Assembly (NCBI GenBank): GCA_016712375.1
Contig: JADJRE010000006.1
Span: 147,432 to 211,431, forward strand
Length of the DNA stretch: 64,000 bases
Reading direction: 5' to 3'
Origin: Rhodospirillales bacterium
GTDB taxonomy: Bacteria; Pseudomonadota; Alphaproteobacteria; Rhodospirillales; Defluviicoccaceae
The position numbers were made by a program, and so were the translations under genes. The notes under the pieces are model-generated. The model saw nothing but the letters and a program-made list of their open reading frames with translations, was not told the origin of the DNA and did no database searches. Positions 44,744 to 53,611 of the stretch are shown here, piece by piece; the first letter of the stretch is position 1, and every line of letters starts with the position of its first letter.

Positions 44744-45210
44744 CTCGAAGTCTCTGGCCCGCGCCGCAGCGGCAGCGTCGCTCCGCGTTCGCGCAGCCGA
44801 TCGAAAGCCTCCGCATGGCGCTTCTCGTACTGCTCCGGGTTCCAGATCTGGAACGTGTTGCCGAGACCAACAAACCGCGCTTCGCCATCGAGCCCGGCGT
44901 GGTCGATCAGGCTGGCCGGCAGCACGATCCGCCCTTCCGGATCGAACGGCAACGCGTGCGCGCTGCCGAGAATTACCGCCGCCAAGTCATTCTGTTCTTC
45001 AGAGAACAGCGCCAAGTCGTCGAGGCTGGCACTTACCCGCTCCATGAACTGTTCGTCGCAGCCTTCGACCGCCGCCAGCTTGGGCGATGGATAGACATAG
45101 ATGCCGGAGAAGCCGCCTTTCGCCTGGTAGAAGTCGCGAAACTGCTTCGGCACGGAGACCCGTCCCTTCCGGTCGATCTTGTTGGTGTGCTGGCCGACCA
45201 ATAACGGCAT
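44740..45210 (-). CDS. mraZ: Transcriptional regulator MraZ
   Basis: A 156-residue protein with two SpoVT/AbrB-like MraZ repeats (VGQHTNKIDRKGRVSVPKQFR near the N-terminus and a second ending GRIVLPASLIDHAGL). MraZ binds TGGG repeats upstream of its own gene and represses dcw transcription in E. coli. I start it at the ATG at 45210 (MPLLVGQH), where the family begins; a frame extending to 45246 adds 12 unconserved residues. A matching array of TGGG repeats lies about 100 bases upstream. Confidence 0.95.
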   Translation of the reverse strand: MPLLVGQHTNKIDRKGRVSVPKQFRDFYQAKGGFSGIYVYPSPKLAAVEGCDEQFMERVSASLDDLALFSEEQNDLAAVILGSAHALPFDPEGRIVLPASLIDHAGLDGEARFVGLGNTFQIWNPEQYEKRHAEAFDRLRERGATLPLRRGPETSR

Positions 45211-45307
45211 TACGGTTCCCGCGGAAAGCCCCGGCTTCAGCGCCACGATCGCGCGTCGTTCTGCGGTGGGTGGCGCCGGCCAATAACCTGCTCTTCCGAG
45301 CCGACGA

Positions 45308-45341
45308 GTAATGGGATATCATGGGTAGCAATGGTGGTCAA
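45308..45341 (-). promoter_or_regulatory. Candidate sigma-70-type promoter of mraZ and the dcw cluster
   Basis: On the minus strand TTGACC (45341-45336) is followed after exactly 17 bases by TATCCC (45318-45313), with a TG one base before it as in extended -10 elements. The -35 matches five of six consensus bases; the -10 only three. It would start transcription about 100 bases before mraZ. It overlaps the TGGG array, as expected for an autorepressed promoter. Confidence 0.5.
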
Positions 45342-45366
45342 TGGGACACAGTGGACCTGGCTGGGT
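45311..45366 (+). promoter_or_regulatory. Likely MraZ operator: TGGG repeats every 10 bases
   Basis: Six units start at exact 10-base steps on the plus strand: ATGGGATATC, ATGGGTAGCA, ATGGTGGTCA, ATGGGACACA, GTGGACCTGG and CTGGGTTAAC. Four hold a perfect TGGG at the same phase; two are degenerate. E. coli MraZ is known to bind TGGGN direct repeats with 5-base spacers, i.e. the same 10-base period. The array overlaps the candidate promoter. Confidence 0.75.
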
Positions 45367-45376
45367 TAACAAGTGT

Positions 45377-45385
45377 TTATCCACA
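45377..45385 (+). promoter_or_regulatory. Perfect DnaA box
   Basis: The nonamer TTATCCACA is the exact consensus DnaA-binding site. It lies 11 bases beyond the TGGG array, between rnpB and mraZ. A single site could tie dcw transcription to DnaA, or be chance (a given 9-mer is expected about once in 130 kb per strand at even base composition). Confidence 0.45.
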
Positions 45386-45625
45386 GTTCGGCAAAGATCC
45401 AGCGCCATCTGCCCAAATGATGCCGCAGTTGCAGCATGCCTACTACATGCAGCAGCTCCGCACCCCGCGTTCACAGGATTTGCGAATCGACGTCAGGCAG
45501 TTTTTTACCCCAACTGTCTTTGATCGCTTTTTGTTCTTTTTTTGTTCTAATTGTATTGGCGGGCTGTTCCCCCCGATCCGGGCAGCACCCGGCGCGGCTC
45601 ACGAGGAAGTTGAAAGGGAAAAGGT

Positions 45626-46035
<410 letters not shown>

Positions 46036-46134
46036 AGCATCGATGCTACTCGCAGCCCCGGTGATTGCAAGCCGGCCGTGCGCATCGGCACGTCCGGAGG
46101 CTTGATGGAAGTGCGGCCGGCTTTGCCGCGCAGA

Positions 46135-46977
46135 CTAGGCGAACTCCGCACTTCCCTTCATCGCCAGCAGACCGTCACCGTCCGCCACCCAGAGGGCTCG
46201 GGCGCCATCGCGCGCCACGGCGCAGACCGTAAACGGATTGATGTCGATGACCGGGCGGTGGCCGCGGAACTCGAAATGGGTGAGCTGGCGATCGCCGACC
46301 CCTGCCAGGTCGACCATCAGCGTCGCCAGCAGCGGTCCATGGACCACCAGGCCCCGGTAGCCCTCGACGTTGACCGCGTAGTCGCGATCATAATGAATGC
46401 GATGACCATTAAAGGTCAGCGCGGAATAGCGGAACAGCAAGGTGCTGTCGGGAATGATCCGCTCGACGAATGGCGCGTCGGTCGGCGCCGCCTCCCCGCC
46501 CCGGTCGGAAGCGCCGGTCCCTTTTTCTTCGCGGTACACAATGTCTTGTTCATCGATCACCGCGAGACCTTGTGCGCCGCTGATCTCGTGCCGGACGGTG
46601 ACGAAGATCAGGCGCCCCGTCCGGCCGGCCTTCAGCCTCACGTCGAGGATGGTTGAAGTTCGCCGCGCCTCCTCTCCGAGTCTCAGCCGCCCAGGAAACT
46701 GCACCCTGCTGCCGGCCCACATGCGCCGCGCCGTGCCGACCGGGGGCAAAAACCCGCCCAGCGCCGGATGGCCGTCGCGGCCTAGCGGACGTGGCACGAT
46801 CGTCCAGAAGTAGAGCCAGTGGCGGAGCGGCGGAAGCCAGTCTCCCTCCCGCAGCGGTGGCTCGGTCCGGTCCAGGGCCGCTTGCAGCGCGAGCGCGCGC
46901 TCCGTCCCCAACCAATCCGTTGCCGTCTCGGTCCTGCCGATCCACTGGCGGAGGTTCGCATCCTCTGCTTCCGTCAT
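46135..46977 (-). CDS. MaoC/FAS1-type hydratase (mesaconyl-C4-CoA hydratase-like)
   Basis: A 280-residue double hot-dog protein resembling HTD2 / mesaconyl-C4-CoA hydratase-like dehydratases. The N-terminal half has LPPLRHWLYFWTIVPRP and GRDGHPALGGFLPPV. The C-terminal half has the MaoC-type catalytic region FNGHRIHYDRDYAV and the GPLLATLMVDL segment. It would hydrate a 2-enoyl-CoA; the natural substrate is uncertain. It is transcribed away from the 3-hydroxybutyryl-CoA dehydrogenase gene, and the two may belong to the same acyl-CoA pathway. Confidence 0.83.
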   Translation of the reverse strand: MTEAEDANLRQWIGRTETATDWLGTERALALQAALDRTEPPLREGDWLPPLRHWLYFWTIVPRPLGRDGHPALGGFLPPVGTARRMWAGSRVQFPGRLRLGEEARRTSTILDVRLKAGRTGRLIFVTVRHEISGAQGLAVIDEQDIVYREEKGTGASDRGGEAAPTDAPFVERIIPDSTLLFRYSALTFNGHRIHYDRDYAVNVEGYRGLVVHGPLLATLMVDLAGVGDRQLTHFEFRGHRPVIDINPFTVCAVARDGARALWVADGDGLLAMKGSAEFA

Positions 46978-47221
46978 TGACCCTCACCCCCAGCCTGTCC
47001 GCATACTGCAGCGCGTGTGGCGGGCTGGAATCGACCTCGCATCCGGCGCACCACCGATGCTGCCCATGCCGCTCCTCCAGCAAATCCCGGTCATGAAGAT
47101 TTCTCCTTTCACATCCCGATCCGCCGTGCAAGATGATCGCCGCGCCGGCCGTCGCGCCGGCAATCAGCACCGATAACCATCCAGCGCACCGACAATGCAC
47201 GGCGCAGGGGAGGAGGACGGA

Positions 47222-48077
47222 ATGGAGATCAAGAAGGTAGGCGTCGTCGGCGCCGGCACGATGGGCAACGGCATCGCACAGGCGTTCGCCGTCTCCGGCT
47301 ACGACGTCGTCATGCGCGATATCAAGCAGGAGTTCGTCGACCGCGGCCTGTCGACGATCAAGAAGAGCCTGGAGCGGATGGCGTCGCGCAACAAGATCAG
47401 CGTCGAGGCGAAGGACGCGGCGCTGGCGCGGGTGAAGGGCGCCGTCGACACCGCCCCGCTCGCCGACTGCGACCTGATCGTCGAGGCGGCGCTCGAGAAC
47501 GTTGATCTGAAGACCAAGCTGTTCCGCGAGCTCGACGAGCGTCTGCAAGCCGGACGCCATCCTCGCCACCAACACCTCGTCCATCTCGGTCACCAAGATC
47601 GCCGCCGCCACCAAGCGGCCGCACAAGGTGATCGGCATGCACTTCTTCAATCCGGTGCCGGTGATGCAGCTGATCGAAGTGATCCGCGCGCTGCAAACCG
47701 ACGACGAGACTTGCGAGGCGGTGCTGGAGACCAGCCGCAAGGTGGGCAAGACCCCGCACCTGGTGAAGGACTCCTACGGCTTCGTCGTCAACCGGGTGCT
47801 GATCCCGATGATCAACGAGGCGATCAACTGCCTTTACGAGGGCCTCGCCGGGCCTGACGACATTGATGACGTGATGAAGCTGGGCGCCAACCACCCGATC
47901 GGCCCGCTGGCGCTCGCGGACCTGATTGGCCTCGACGTAACGCTGAACGTCATGCAGACGCTGTACGACGGCTTCGAGGACTCGAAGTACCGCCCCAGCC
48001 CACTGCTCAAGCAGATGGTCGACGCCAGCTACCTCGGCCGCAAATCCGGCCGCGGCTTCCACAAGTACGAGAGCTGA
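47222..48077 (+). CDS. hbdA: 3-hydroxybutyryl-CoA dehydrogenase (one frame break)
   Basis: A 284-residue NAD(P)-dependent dehydrogenase interconverting acetoacetyl-CoA and 3-hydroxybutyryl-CoA. The Rossmann loop is VGAGTMGNGIAQAFA. The catalytic His lies in IGMHFFNPVPVMQLIE; FVVNRVLIPMINEA and HPIGPLALADLIGLD follow. One extra C at about 47546 breaks the frame in ERLKPDAILATNTSS. Removing it gives a normal-length protein. An AGGAGG ribosome site lies upstream. Part of its 3' end is duplicated near 49744-49976. Confidence 0.93.
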
Positions 48078-48282
48078 TCGCGGCACGGTACTTGGACGGC
48101 GACGCGGAGGGACCACCTCGCGTCGCCCCTCCCTCACCGAAGCGCCGAGAGGGTCGGCACGCGCGACGCGAACCGGGCCACTTTGCGTGACGGCCGCAAT
48201 TCAGAGGCTTGCGGCGCGGAGGAAAATCGTGGAAATGAAGGGCGGGCTTGAGATGGTCCGGGTTCGCCCGAGGGGGGATGTC

Positions 48283-49730
48283 ATGCCAACGGTTGACTTC
48301 GCCGGCAGGCGGCACCTGCTGCGCGCCGCCTTGCTTGCCGGAGCGGGCGCCGCTGTGCTGCCGCGCATCGCCGCTGCGCAGGCCGATCGCCCAGGCATCG
48401 TCGGTGCCAAGAATATTGCCGAGGCGGGATTTATCTATGGCCTGCCGATCGTGATGAACTACGCAGTGATGTACGAGTTCGCCATCGACCGCGGCAATCC
48501 GCAGTACAAGGCGCCGTTCAACCAGATCTGGAACGACGCGCAGGTGTTCACCTGGAAGGACACCGCCGTCGTCACGCCGAACAGCGATACGCCCTATTCG
48601 ATGTGCTGGATGGACCTGCGTGCCGAACCGATGGTGCTCTCGGTCCCACCGGTTGACCCCAAGCGGTACTTTTCTGTGCAGATCGTCGACGGCAATACCT
48701 ACAACGTCGGCTACATCGGCAGTCGCTCCACCGGCAACGACGGCGGCAGCACTCTCGTTGCCGGCCCCGGCTGGAAGGGCGTGACGCCCCCCGGGCTGCG
48801 ACAGTCGTGCGCTCACCGACGCAGTTCGCGCTCGCCATCTTCCGCACCCAGCTGTTCAGCCCGGATGACATGCCGAACGTCCAGGCGGTGCAGGCGGGCT
48901 ACAAGGCGCAGCCTCTTTCGGCCTTTCTCGGCCAGCCGGCGCCGCCGCCGGCGCCCGCGATCACTGGCCGGCGATCAATGCCGACCTCGCGAAGCGGCGT
49001 TTCTTCGACTATCTGGACTTCGCGTTGCAGTTCAATCCGCCGCTGCCGAACGAGACTGAGATGCGCGCGCAGCTTGCGCGGATCGGTGTCGGTGCCGGCG
49101 TGGCTGCCAGCGCCGGCGGCGATTCGCTGCTCGACCGCATCGAAGTGGACCTGGGGATGTGGGAGGGCGAGCGGAAGGTCGAAGCAGCGGTGGCCAATGC
49201 CGGCGTGGCAATGAATGGCTGGCGGGCGACCAATATTGCGGGCAGCCCTGAGGGCTACAACGGCGACTGGTTGTTGCGCGCGACCGTGGCGAAGGCTGGC
49301 ATCTACGCCAACGACACCGTCGAGGCGGCCTATCCCCTTCACGCGCACGGACGCGAACGGGAACGCGATCGATTGCAGCCAGGCGAAGTACACGATCACC
49401 TTCCCTGCGGAACAGTTGCCGCCGGTCAATGCCTTCTGGTCGGTAACGATGTATGACGGCAAGACGCAACTGCTGATCAAGAACCCGATCAACCGCTACC
49501 TCATCAACTCGCCGATGCTTTCGGCGATGAAGCGGGGCGCCGACGGCTCGCTAACCATTTACGTACAGAACCAATCGCCCGGGCCGGAGCGGGAGAGCAA
49601 CTGGCTGCCGGCCCCGAACGGGCCGGTCTACCTGGTCATGCGGCTCTATTGGCCGAAGACGGAGCCACCGTCGCTGCTGCCCATCGGCCATGGCACCTGG
49701 CAGCCACCACCAGTCGTGGCAGTTTCATAA
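48283..49730 (+). CDS. DUF1254 family secreted protein (three frame breaks)
   Basis: After repair a 482-residue protein with a twin-arginine-like signal (GRRHLLRAALLAGAGAAVLP) followed by the DUF1254 domain (FIYGLPIVMNYAVMYEF, TPNSDTPYSMCWMDL, PKRYFSVQIVDGNTYN) and the DUF1214 end (FWSVTMYDGKTQLL, INRYLINSPML). Three indels break it: one base missing near 48797 (before ATVVRSPTQFALAIF), one missing near 48962 (before WPAINADLAKRRFFDYL), one extra C in the run 49334-49337 (before FTRTDANGNAIDCSQ). The ATG at 48283 has an AGGGGGG ribosome site. The function of the family is unknown. It lies between the intact hbdA and its duplicated 3' fragment. Confidence 0.85.
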
Positions 49731-49743
49731 AACTAAGAGAACG

Positions 49744-49976
49744 GGCTCCCGGGCCGGACGATATCGACGACGTGATGAATCTGGGCGCCACCACCCGATC
49801 GGCCGCTGGCACTGGCCGACCCTGATCGGCCTCGACGTGACGCTGAACGTCATGCAGACGCTCTACGACGCCTTCGAGGACTCGAAGTACCGCCCGAGCC
49901 CGCTGCTAAAGCAGATGGTTGACGCCGGCTACCTCGGCGCAACTTCGGCCGCGGCTTCCACAAGTACGAGAGCTGA
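49744..49976 (+). pseudogene. Duplicated 3' fragment of the hbdA gene
   Basis: These about 230 bases closely copy the last part of the upstream dehydrogenase gene (about 47844-48077), from the PDDIDDVM region through LIGLDVTLNVMQTLYDAFEDSKYRPSPLLKQMVD to the same TACGAGAGCTGA end. By eye about two dozen bases differ, and small indels put it in several frames. It has no start or NAD-binding half, so it cannot make an enzyme. Similarity goes on past the stop (GGACGGCGACGCG). It is the only sizeable duplication seen in the window. Confidence 0.88.
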
Positions 49977-50026
49977 TCGCACCGATCCTCGGGACGGCGA
50001 CGCGTTGTCCCTGCCCCGCTTGCTAC

Positions 50027-50422
50027 TTAACCGGCCCTCGGTGCCCATCCTTTGCACCAGCCATCGGAACTCACAACCAGGTTCTTCTTTGTATCTGGGT
50101 CAACGCGATAAGAAAATATAGCGCACGGTCCCCATTCAGCGCCAGGTGTGCCGGAGAAGAGCTGGGAATTACTACATCTTTGGCCCGCTGTAACGGCTGA
50201 GGCTGGCAACTTCTGACTTTCATCTGTTATGTCAGGAGTATAGCTCAGCGCCTTCGCTTGTGGATCTTCCGGGTTCAATGAGGGAATGCCTGGCGGCGAC
50301 GATTGACGAACGGCGTGCGCCAAGCCGCTATTGAACACACTAGCGAACACTCCAGCCGCCAACGCAGTCAGGTTCAAACGCAAAAAACCGCGCCGCCGAA
50401 CGGCAACGTTGAGGTCCAGCAT
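50027..50422 (-). CDS. High-potential iron-sulfur protein with one cluster Cys replaced
   Basis: A 131-residue HiPIP, a periplasmic 4Fe-4S electron carrier. It has a Tat signal (RRRGFLRLNLTALAAG, cut after about residue 37) and the HiPIP domain (KALSYTPDITDESQK, then AGQRCSNSQLF, WGPCAIF and GWCKGWAPR). HiPIPs use four cysteines, the first two spaced CxxC. Here only Cys83, Cys100 and Cys123 are present; the second position is Ser86 (TCC at 50167-50165 on the minus strand). A GGGGAGG ribosome site precedes the ATG. It is a variant cluster site or a one-base error. Confidence 0.88.
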   Translation of the reverse strand: MLDLNVAVRRRGFLRLNLTALAAGVFASVFNSGLAHAVRQSSPPGIPSLNPEDPQAKALSYTPDITDESQKLPASAVTAGQRCSNSQLFSGTPGAEWGPCAIFSYRVDPDTKKNLVVSSDGWCKGWAPRAG

Positions 50423-50836
50423 CAGATTTTTCCTCCCCTTGGGTTCAAATCGAGTTTTTTCTACAACTTAAAGGGCAGTGTCAAGGCCCCGGGTTACTTG
50501 GCCTTGAAGGAACGGATTGATCTTCTGCATTTAAGCGCGCCTCGTGTCAGCTAGCGCAGGGCGATGCACGCGGGCGTCCATCGCATGCAACCGTACGCTC
50601 CCGCCAACGCATCCGGCAGCTGATGCTATGCTTTCGAACCTAAGCGTTAGCGTAGGTGGCTAGGCGCTTGCCTGACTGACTTACCGGGGTATATGTTCTT
50701 GTTATGTTTCGTCGTCAGGCGGCTGTAGCCGCTGAAGATTATCGAGAGACGGTGGACGAGAACGCTGGCAAATCCGCCTTCGGCTTTTTCCGCCAAGTGT
50801 GCGGCGGCGGTGCGTCCTCGGCCTTTGCTACGAAAA
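50423..50836. other. Gene-poor region upstream of the HiPIP gene
   Basis: No supported gene. It contains the promoter of the HiPIP gene (minus strand). A 78-codon minus-strand frame at 50647-50883 has no recognised family or clear ribosome site. Composition is less GC-rich than the coding parts of the window. Confidence 0.4.
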
Positions 50837-50866
50837 TGACGACAAATGACGACGTTTGACGACAGA
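50837..50866 (+). repeat. Three tandem 10-base TGACGAC repeats
   Basis: TGACGACAAA, TGACGACGTT and TGACGACAGA follow one another at exact 10-base steps. The 10-base phase puts all three TGACGAC cores on the same face of the helix, which suggests a protein-binding array, but chance slippage is equally possible. Confidence 0.7.
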
Positions 50867-50931
50867 TTGGCCACGTTTAACAAGCGAACAGATAAAAATC
50901 AGGTACTTACGCGGTTTTTTTGGCGCAAACC

Positions 50932-50975
50932 GGATCCGGATCGGATCCAAACGGGATCCCAATCGGATCTCAATC
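50932..50975 (+). repeat. Cluster of GGATC repeats
   Basis: Five GGATC motifs start at 50932, 50938, 50943, 50954 and 50965. The last three form 11-base near-repeats (GGATCCAAACG, GGATCCCAATC, GGATCTCAATC). Nothing is known to bind here. It adds to the unusual repeat density of this intergenic stretch. Confidence 0.6.
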
Positions 50976-51022
50976 GCACCCGGGGCAGCACTGTGGCGAA
51001 CAATAACAGCGCGCTTCCTTCA

Positions 51023-51086
51023 CCGGTCTGCCGGTCTGCCGGTCTGCCGGTCTGCCGGTCTGCCGGTCTGCCGGTCTGCCGGCCTG
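51023..51086 (+). repeat. 8-base tandem repeat CCGGTCTG, about eight copies
   Basis: Seven perfect copies of CCGGTCTG run from 51023 to 51078, followed by one altered copy (CCGGCCTG). It is a simple-sequence tract about 190 bases upstream of the DUF1269 gene. Such tracts change copy number by slippage; here it is outside any supported gene, so a change would affect spacing and not a reading frame. Confidence 0.9.
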
Positions 51087-51273
51087 CTTCAAGGCTCGCC
51101 GCCGCCACCCTCGCAGCGGCATCCGGACGCCGTCGGACACTCCGTCTCCGCTTTCCGACTTTTGCAATCGCCCGACTTAATCGGCTTGCCCTGCCCGCCG
51201 CAACGCGCAATATCCTGCGAGCTGACAGTAATGTTGTTGGTCTATCTCTTTCATCCACATGCATGAGGGCGAG

Positions 51274-51798
51274 ATGAGCGATCTGGTTTGTATCGTATTC
51301 AAGGGTCGGCACACCGCCGATCAGGTTCTCAACGACCTGCGCTCGATGCAGAAGGAGCACCTTGTCGATCTGGAAGACTCCTGCGTCGTCACCCGTGACG
51401 AGGAGGGCAAGCTGCAACTGAAGCAGGCGGTGGACCTGGTTCGTACCGGCGCTTTGTCGGGTGGAACCTGGGGTGCCCTGTGGGGCACCCTGGTCGGGAT
51501 CCTGTTCATGAATCCGCTCGCTGGTCTGCTGATCGGCGCCGCCGCCGGGGCGGGCGCCGGGGCGTTGTCCGGCGCACTGGCAGACTATGGCATCGACGAC
51601 GACTTCATTAAGAAGATGGGAGAACAGATCTGCCCCGACTCGTCAGCCCTGTTCGTGCTGCTGCGCAAGGTGACACTGGACAAGGTGCTGCCCGACCTGA
51701 GCCGCTACGAAGGCACGGTGCTGAAGACATCGCTGTCGAACGAACAGGAACAGGAACTGCGCGAGGCGCTGCAGAAGCACAGCGTCGCTGTCTCCTGA
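51274..51798 (+). CDS. DUF1269 membrane protein
   Basis: A 174-residue protein of the DUF1269 family. A soluble alpha/beta N-terminus (residues 1-60, SDLVCIVFKGRHTADQVLNDL) leads to a glycine-zipper membrane segment (about 62-100, with AGLLIGAAAGAGAGALSGAL) and a soluble C-terminal half (FVLLRKVTLDKVLPDL, EGTVLKTSLS). Its function is unknown. The start at 51274 has GAGGG just upstream; an ATG at 51259 adds five residues. Confidence 0.86.
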   Translation: MSDLVCIVFKGRHTADQVLNDLRSMQKEHLVDLEDSCVVTRDEEGKLQLKQAVDLVRTGALSGGTWGALWGTLVGILFMNPLAGLLIGAAAGAGAGALSGALADYGIDDDFIKKMGEQICPDSSALFVLLRKVTLDKVLPDLSRYEGTVLKTSLSNEQEQELREALQKHSVAVS

Positions 51799-51924
51799 AC
51801 CGCCGCGGCCGGCGCGTGCCTGCCCCGCGGCCGGCGCAGGGCAGGCTCCGGCCGGGGAAGCTTGTGTGTGTGAGCGTTGGGATTAAGGTGAGGCAACAAG
51901 CATTCGCTCGGAGCGGAATACGGC

Positions 51925-52698
51925 ATGTGGGGCAAGATCTTCGGCAGTTTCGCCGGCTTCGCGATGGGCGGCCCGATCGGCGCCCTGTTCGGCGCCGCTG
52001 CCGGCCATGCCTATGACAAGATACAGGACGGACCCAACGGCCAGCTTCCACCCTTCGGCGCACAGCCAAGCGGCTTCGGCGGGCCATACATAGCCGACGA
52101 AGCATCCCGACAGATGGCGTTCAGCGTGGCTGTCGTCGTCCTAGGCGCGAAGATCGCCAAAGTCGACGGGCCGGTCAACCGCAAGGAAATCAATGCGTTT
52201 AAGGAGGTTTTCCGGGTCCCTGCCGGCGAGTTGAAGAAAGTCGGGCGCCTGTTCGACACATCAAAACAGGACGCTCAAGGCTTCGAGCCCTACGCCCGAC
52301 AGCTGGGCAGCCTGTTCCGTCACGAGCCAGGCCTGCTCGAGGATCTGCTGTCGAGCCTATTCTATATCGCCCGCTCCGATGGGGGCATCAAGCCAGTCGA
52401 ACTGAGCTTCCTGCGCCGCACGAGCGAGCTGTTCGGCCTGCACAGGAACACCTTCGAGCGGGTGCGCGGGATGTTCATGCACGCCGAGCATGCCGATCCC
52501 TACACGGTTCTCGAATTGAGCCACGGCGCCAGCGACGACGAGGTGAAGCGCGCCTATCGTCGATTGATCCGCGAGCATCACCCGGACGTGCTCAGCGCCA
52601 AGGGCGCGGCAAAGAAGTTCATCGAAACAGCGAACCAAAAGATGGCGACGATCAACGCCGCCTACGACCAGATCAGCCGCGAGCGGGGCATGAAGTAG
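51925..52698 (+). CDS. djlA: DnaJ-like co-chaperone DjlA
   Basis: A 257-residue membrane-anchored co-chaperone. The N-terminus (IFGSFAGFAMGGPIGALFGAAAGHAYD) is the Gly-rich anchor typical of DjlA. A TerB-like helical domain follows (about residues 65-180, with AVVVLGAKIAKVDG), then a C-terminal J domain (about 190-257) containing the essential HPD in IREHHPDVL. It stimulates a DnaK partner. The EamA gene follows 5 bases later. Confidence 0.93.
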   Translation: MWGKIFGSFAGFAMGGPIGALFGAAAGHAYDKIQDGPNGQLPPFGAQPSGFGGPYIADEASRQMAFSVAVVVLGAKIAKVDGPVNRKEINAFKEVFRVPAGELKKVGRLFDTSKQDAQGFEPYARQLGSLFRHEPGLLEDLLSSLFYIARSDGGIKPVELSFLRRTSELFGLHRNTFERVRGMFMHAEHADPYTVLELSHGASDDEVKRAYRRLIREHHPDVLSAKGAAKKFIETANQKMATINAAYDQISRERGMK

Positions 52699-52703
52699 CG
52701 GCA

Positions 52704-53611
52704 ATGCCGGTGTCCGCCCGCGCAGCATCCGGTCGCGGCCTCTCCGCGCTCGACTGGGCGGCGGCAATGACAATAGTGCTGATCTGGGCGCTCAACTTTA
52801 TCGTCGGCAAAATTGGCGTCGAGCAGTTGCCGCCGCTGCTCCTGATGTCGTTGCGGTTTGCGCTGGTCGCGGCGTTGCTTGCGGCTTACCTGAAGCCGCT
52901 CGGTGATCGCTGGCGGGAGATCGTCGCTCTCTCGGTACTGCTGGGCGGTCTGCATTTTGGGCTGATGTTCGCTGGCCTCAGGGGCATCGACGCCGGCCCG
53001 GCCGCCATCGCCATCCAGCTCACGGTTCCGTTCAGCGCGCTGCTGGCACTGCTGTTTTACCGCGAGCGGCTGGGTGTCTGGCAGCTTGCTGGCATGCTGG
53101 TGGCGTTCGTCGGTGTCTACTTGCTCGCCGGCGATCCCGCTCGCGTACCCTCGCTGCCGCCCTTCCTGATGGTCGTCGGCGCCGCCTTCGCCTGGGCGCT
53201 GGCCAACGTGCTGATCAAGCGGCTAGGCCGGATCAACCCGTTCACCCTCAATGCCTGGGTGGCGCTGCTTGCCTTTCCGCAGCTGCTGCTGGCCAGTCTG
53301 TTGCTGGAAGAAGGGCAGGCGGCGGCCCTTCGCTCTGCTGACTGGCGCGCCTGGGGAGCCGTCGTCTACATGGCGATCGGTGCCTCGATCATTGCTTACG
53401 GTCTCTGGTATCATCTAATCGGCAAGCATGCGATGAACTCGGTCGTGCCGCTAACCCTGCTGTCGCCGGTGCTTGCCGTTGGCCTGGCGGTGCCCTTGCT
53501 CGGCGAAACGCTGACTGGCAACGTGCTGATCGGGGATCGGTCACACTGGCCGGGGTGGCGATGATCCAGTTCCTCCGCCCGCGCTTGCCGGAGCCGCCGA
53601 CGCCATCATGA
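52704..53611 (+). CDS. EamA family transporter (one frame break near 3' end)
   Basis: A 302-residue inner-membrane transporter of the drug/metabolite superfamily with about ten helices in two EamA repeats (FIVGKIGVEQLPPLLLMSLRF in the first, PFTLNAWVALLAF in the second, YHLIGKHAMNSVVPLTLL near the end). The substrate is unknown. One base is missing in the G4 run near 53533-53535; restoring it gives LIGGSVTLAGVAMIQFL and moves the stop to 53611, where TGA overlaps the ATG of the next gene. The proper last helix and ATGA junction support the repair. Confidence 0.9.

Noticed and set aside
51023..51086. CRISPR array
   Set aside because: Units are 8 bases with no spacers; it is a simple tandem repeat.
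51803..51837. Direct repeat of CCGCGGCCGGCGC after the DUF1269 gene
   Set aside because: Two 13-base copies of a very GC-rich word; could be part of a terminator but has no T run, so not called.
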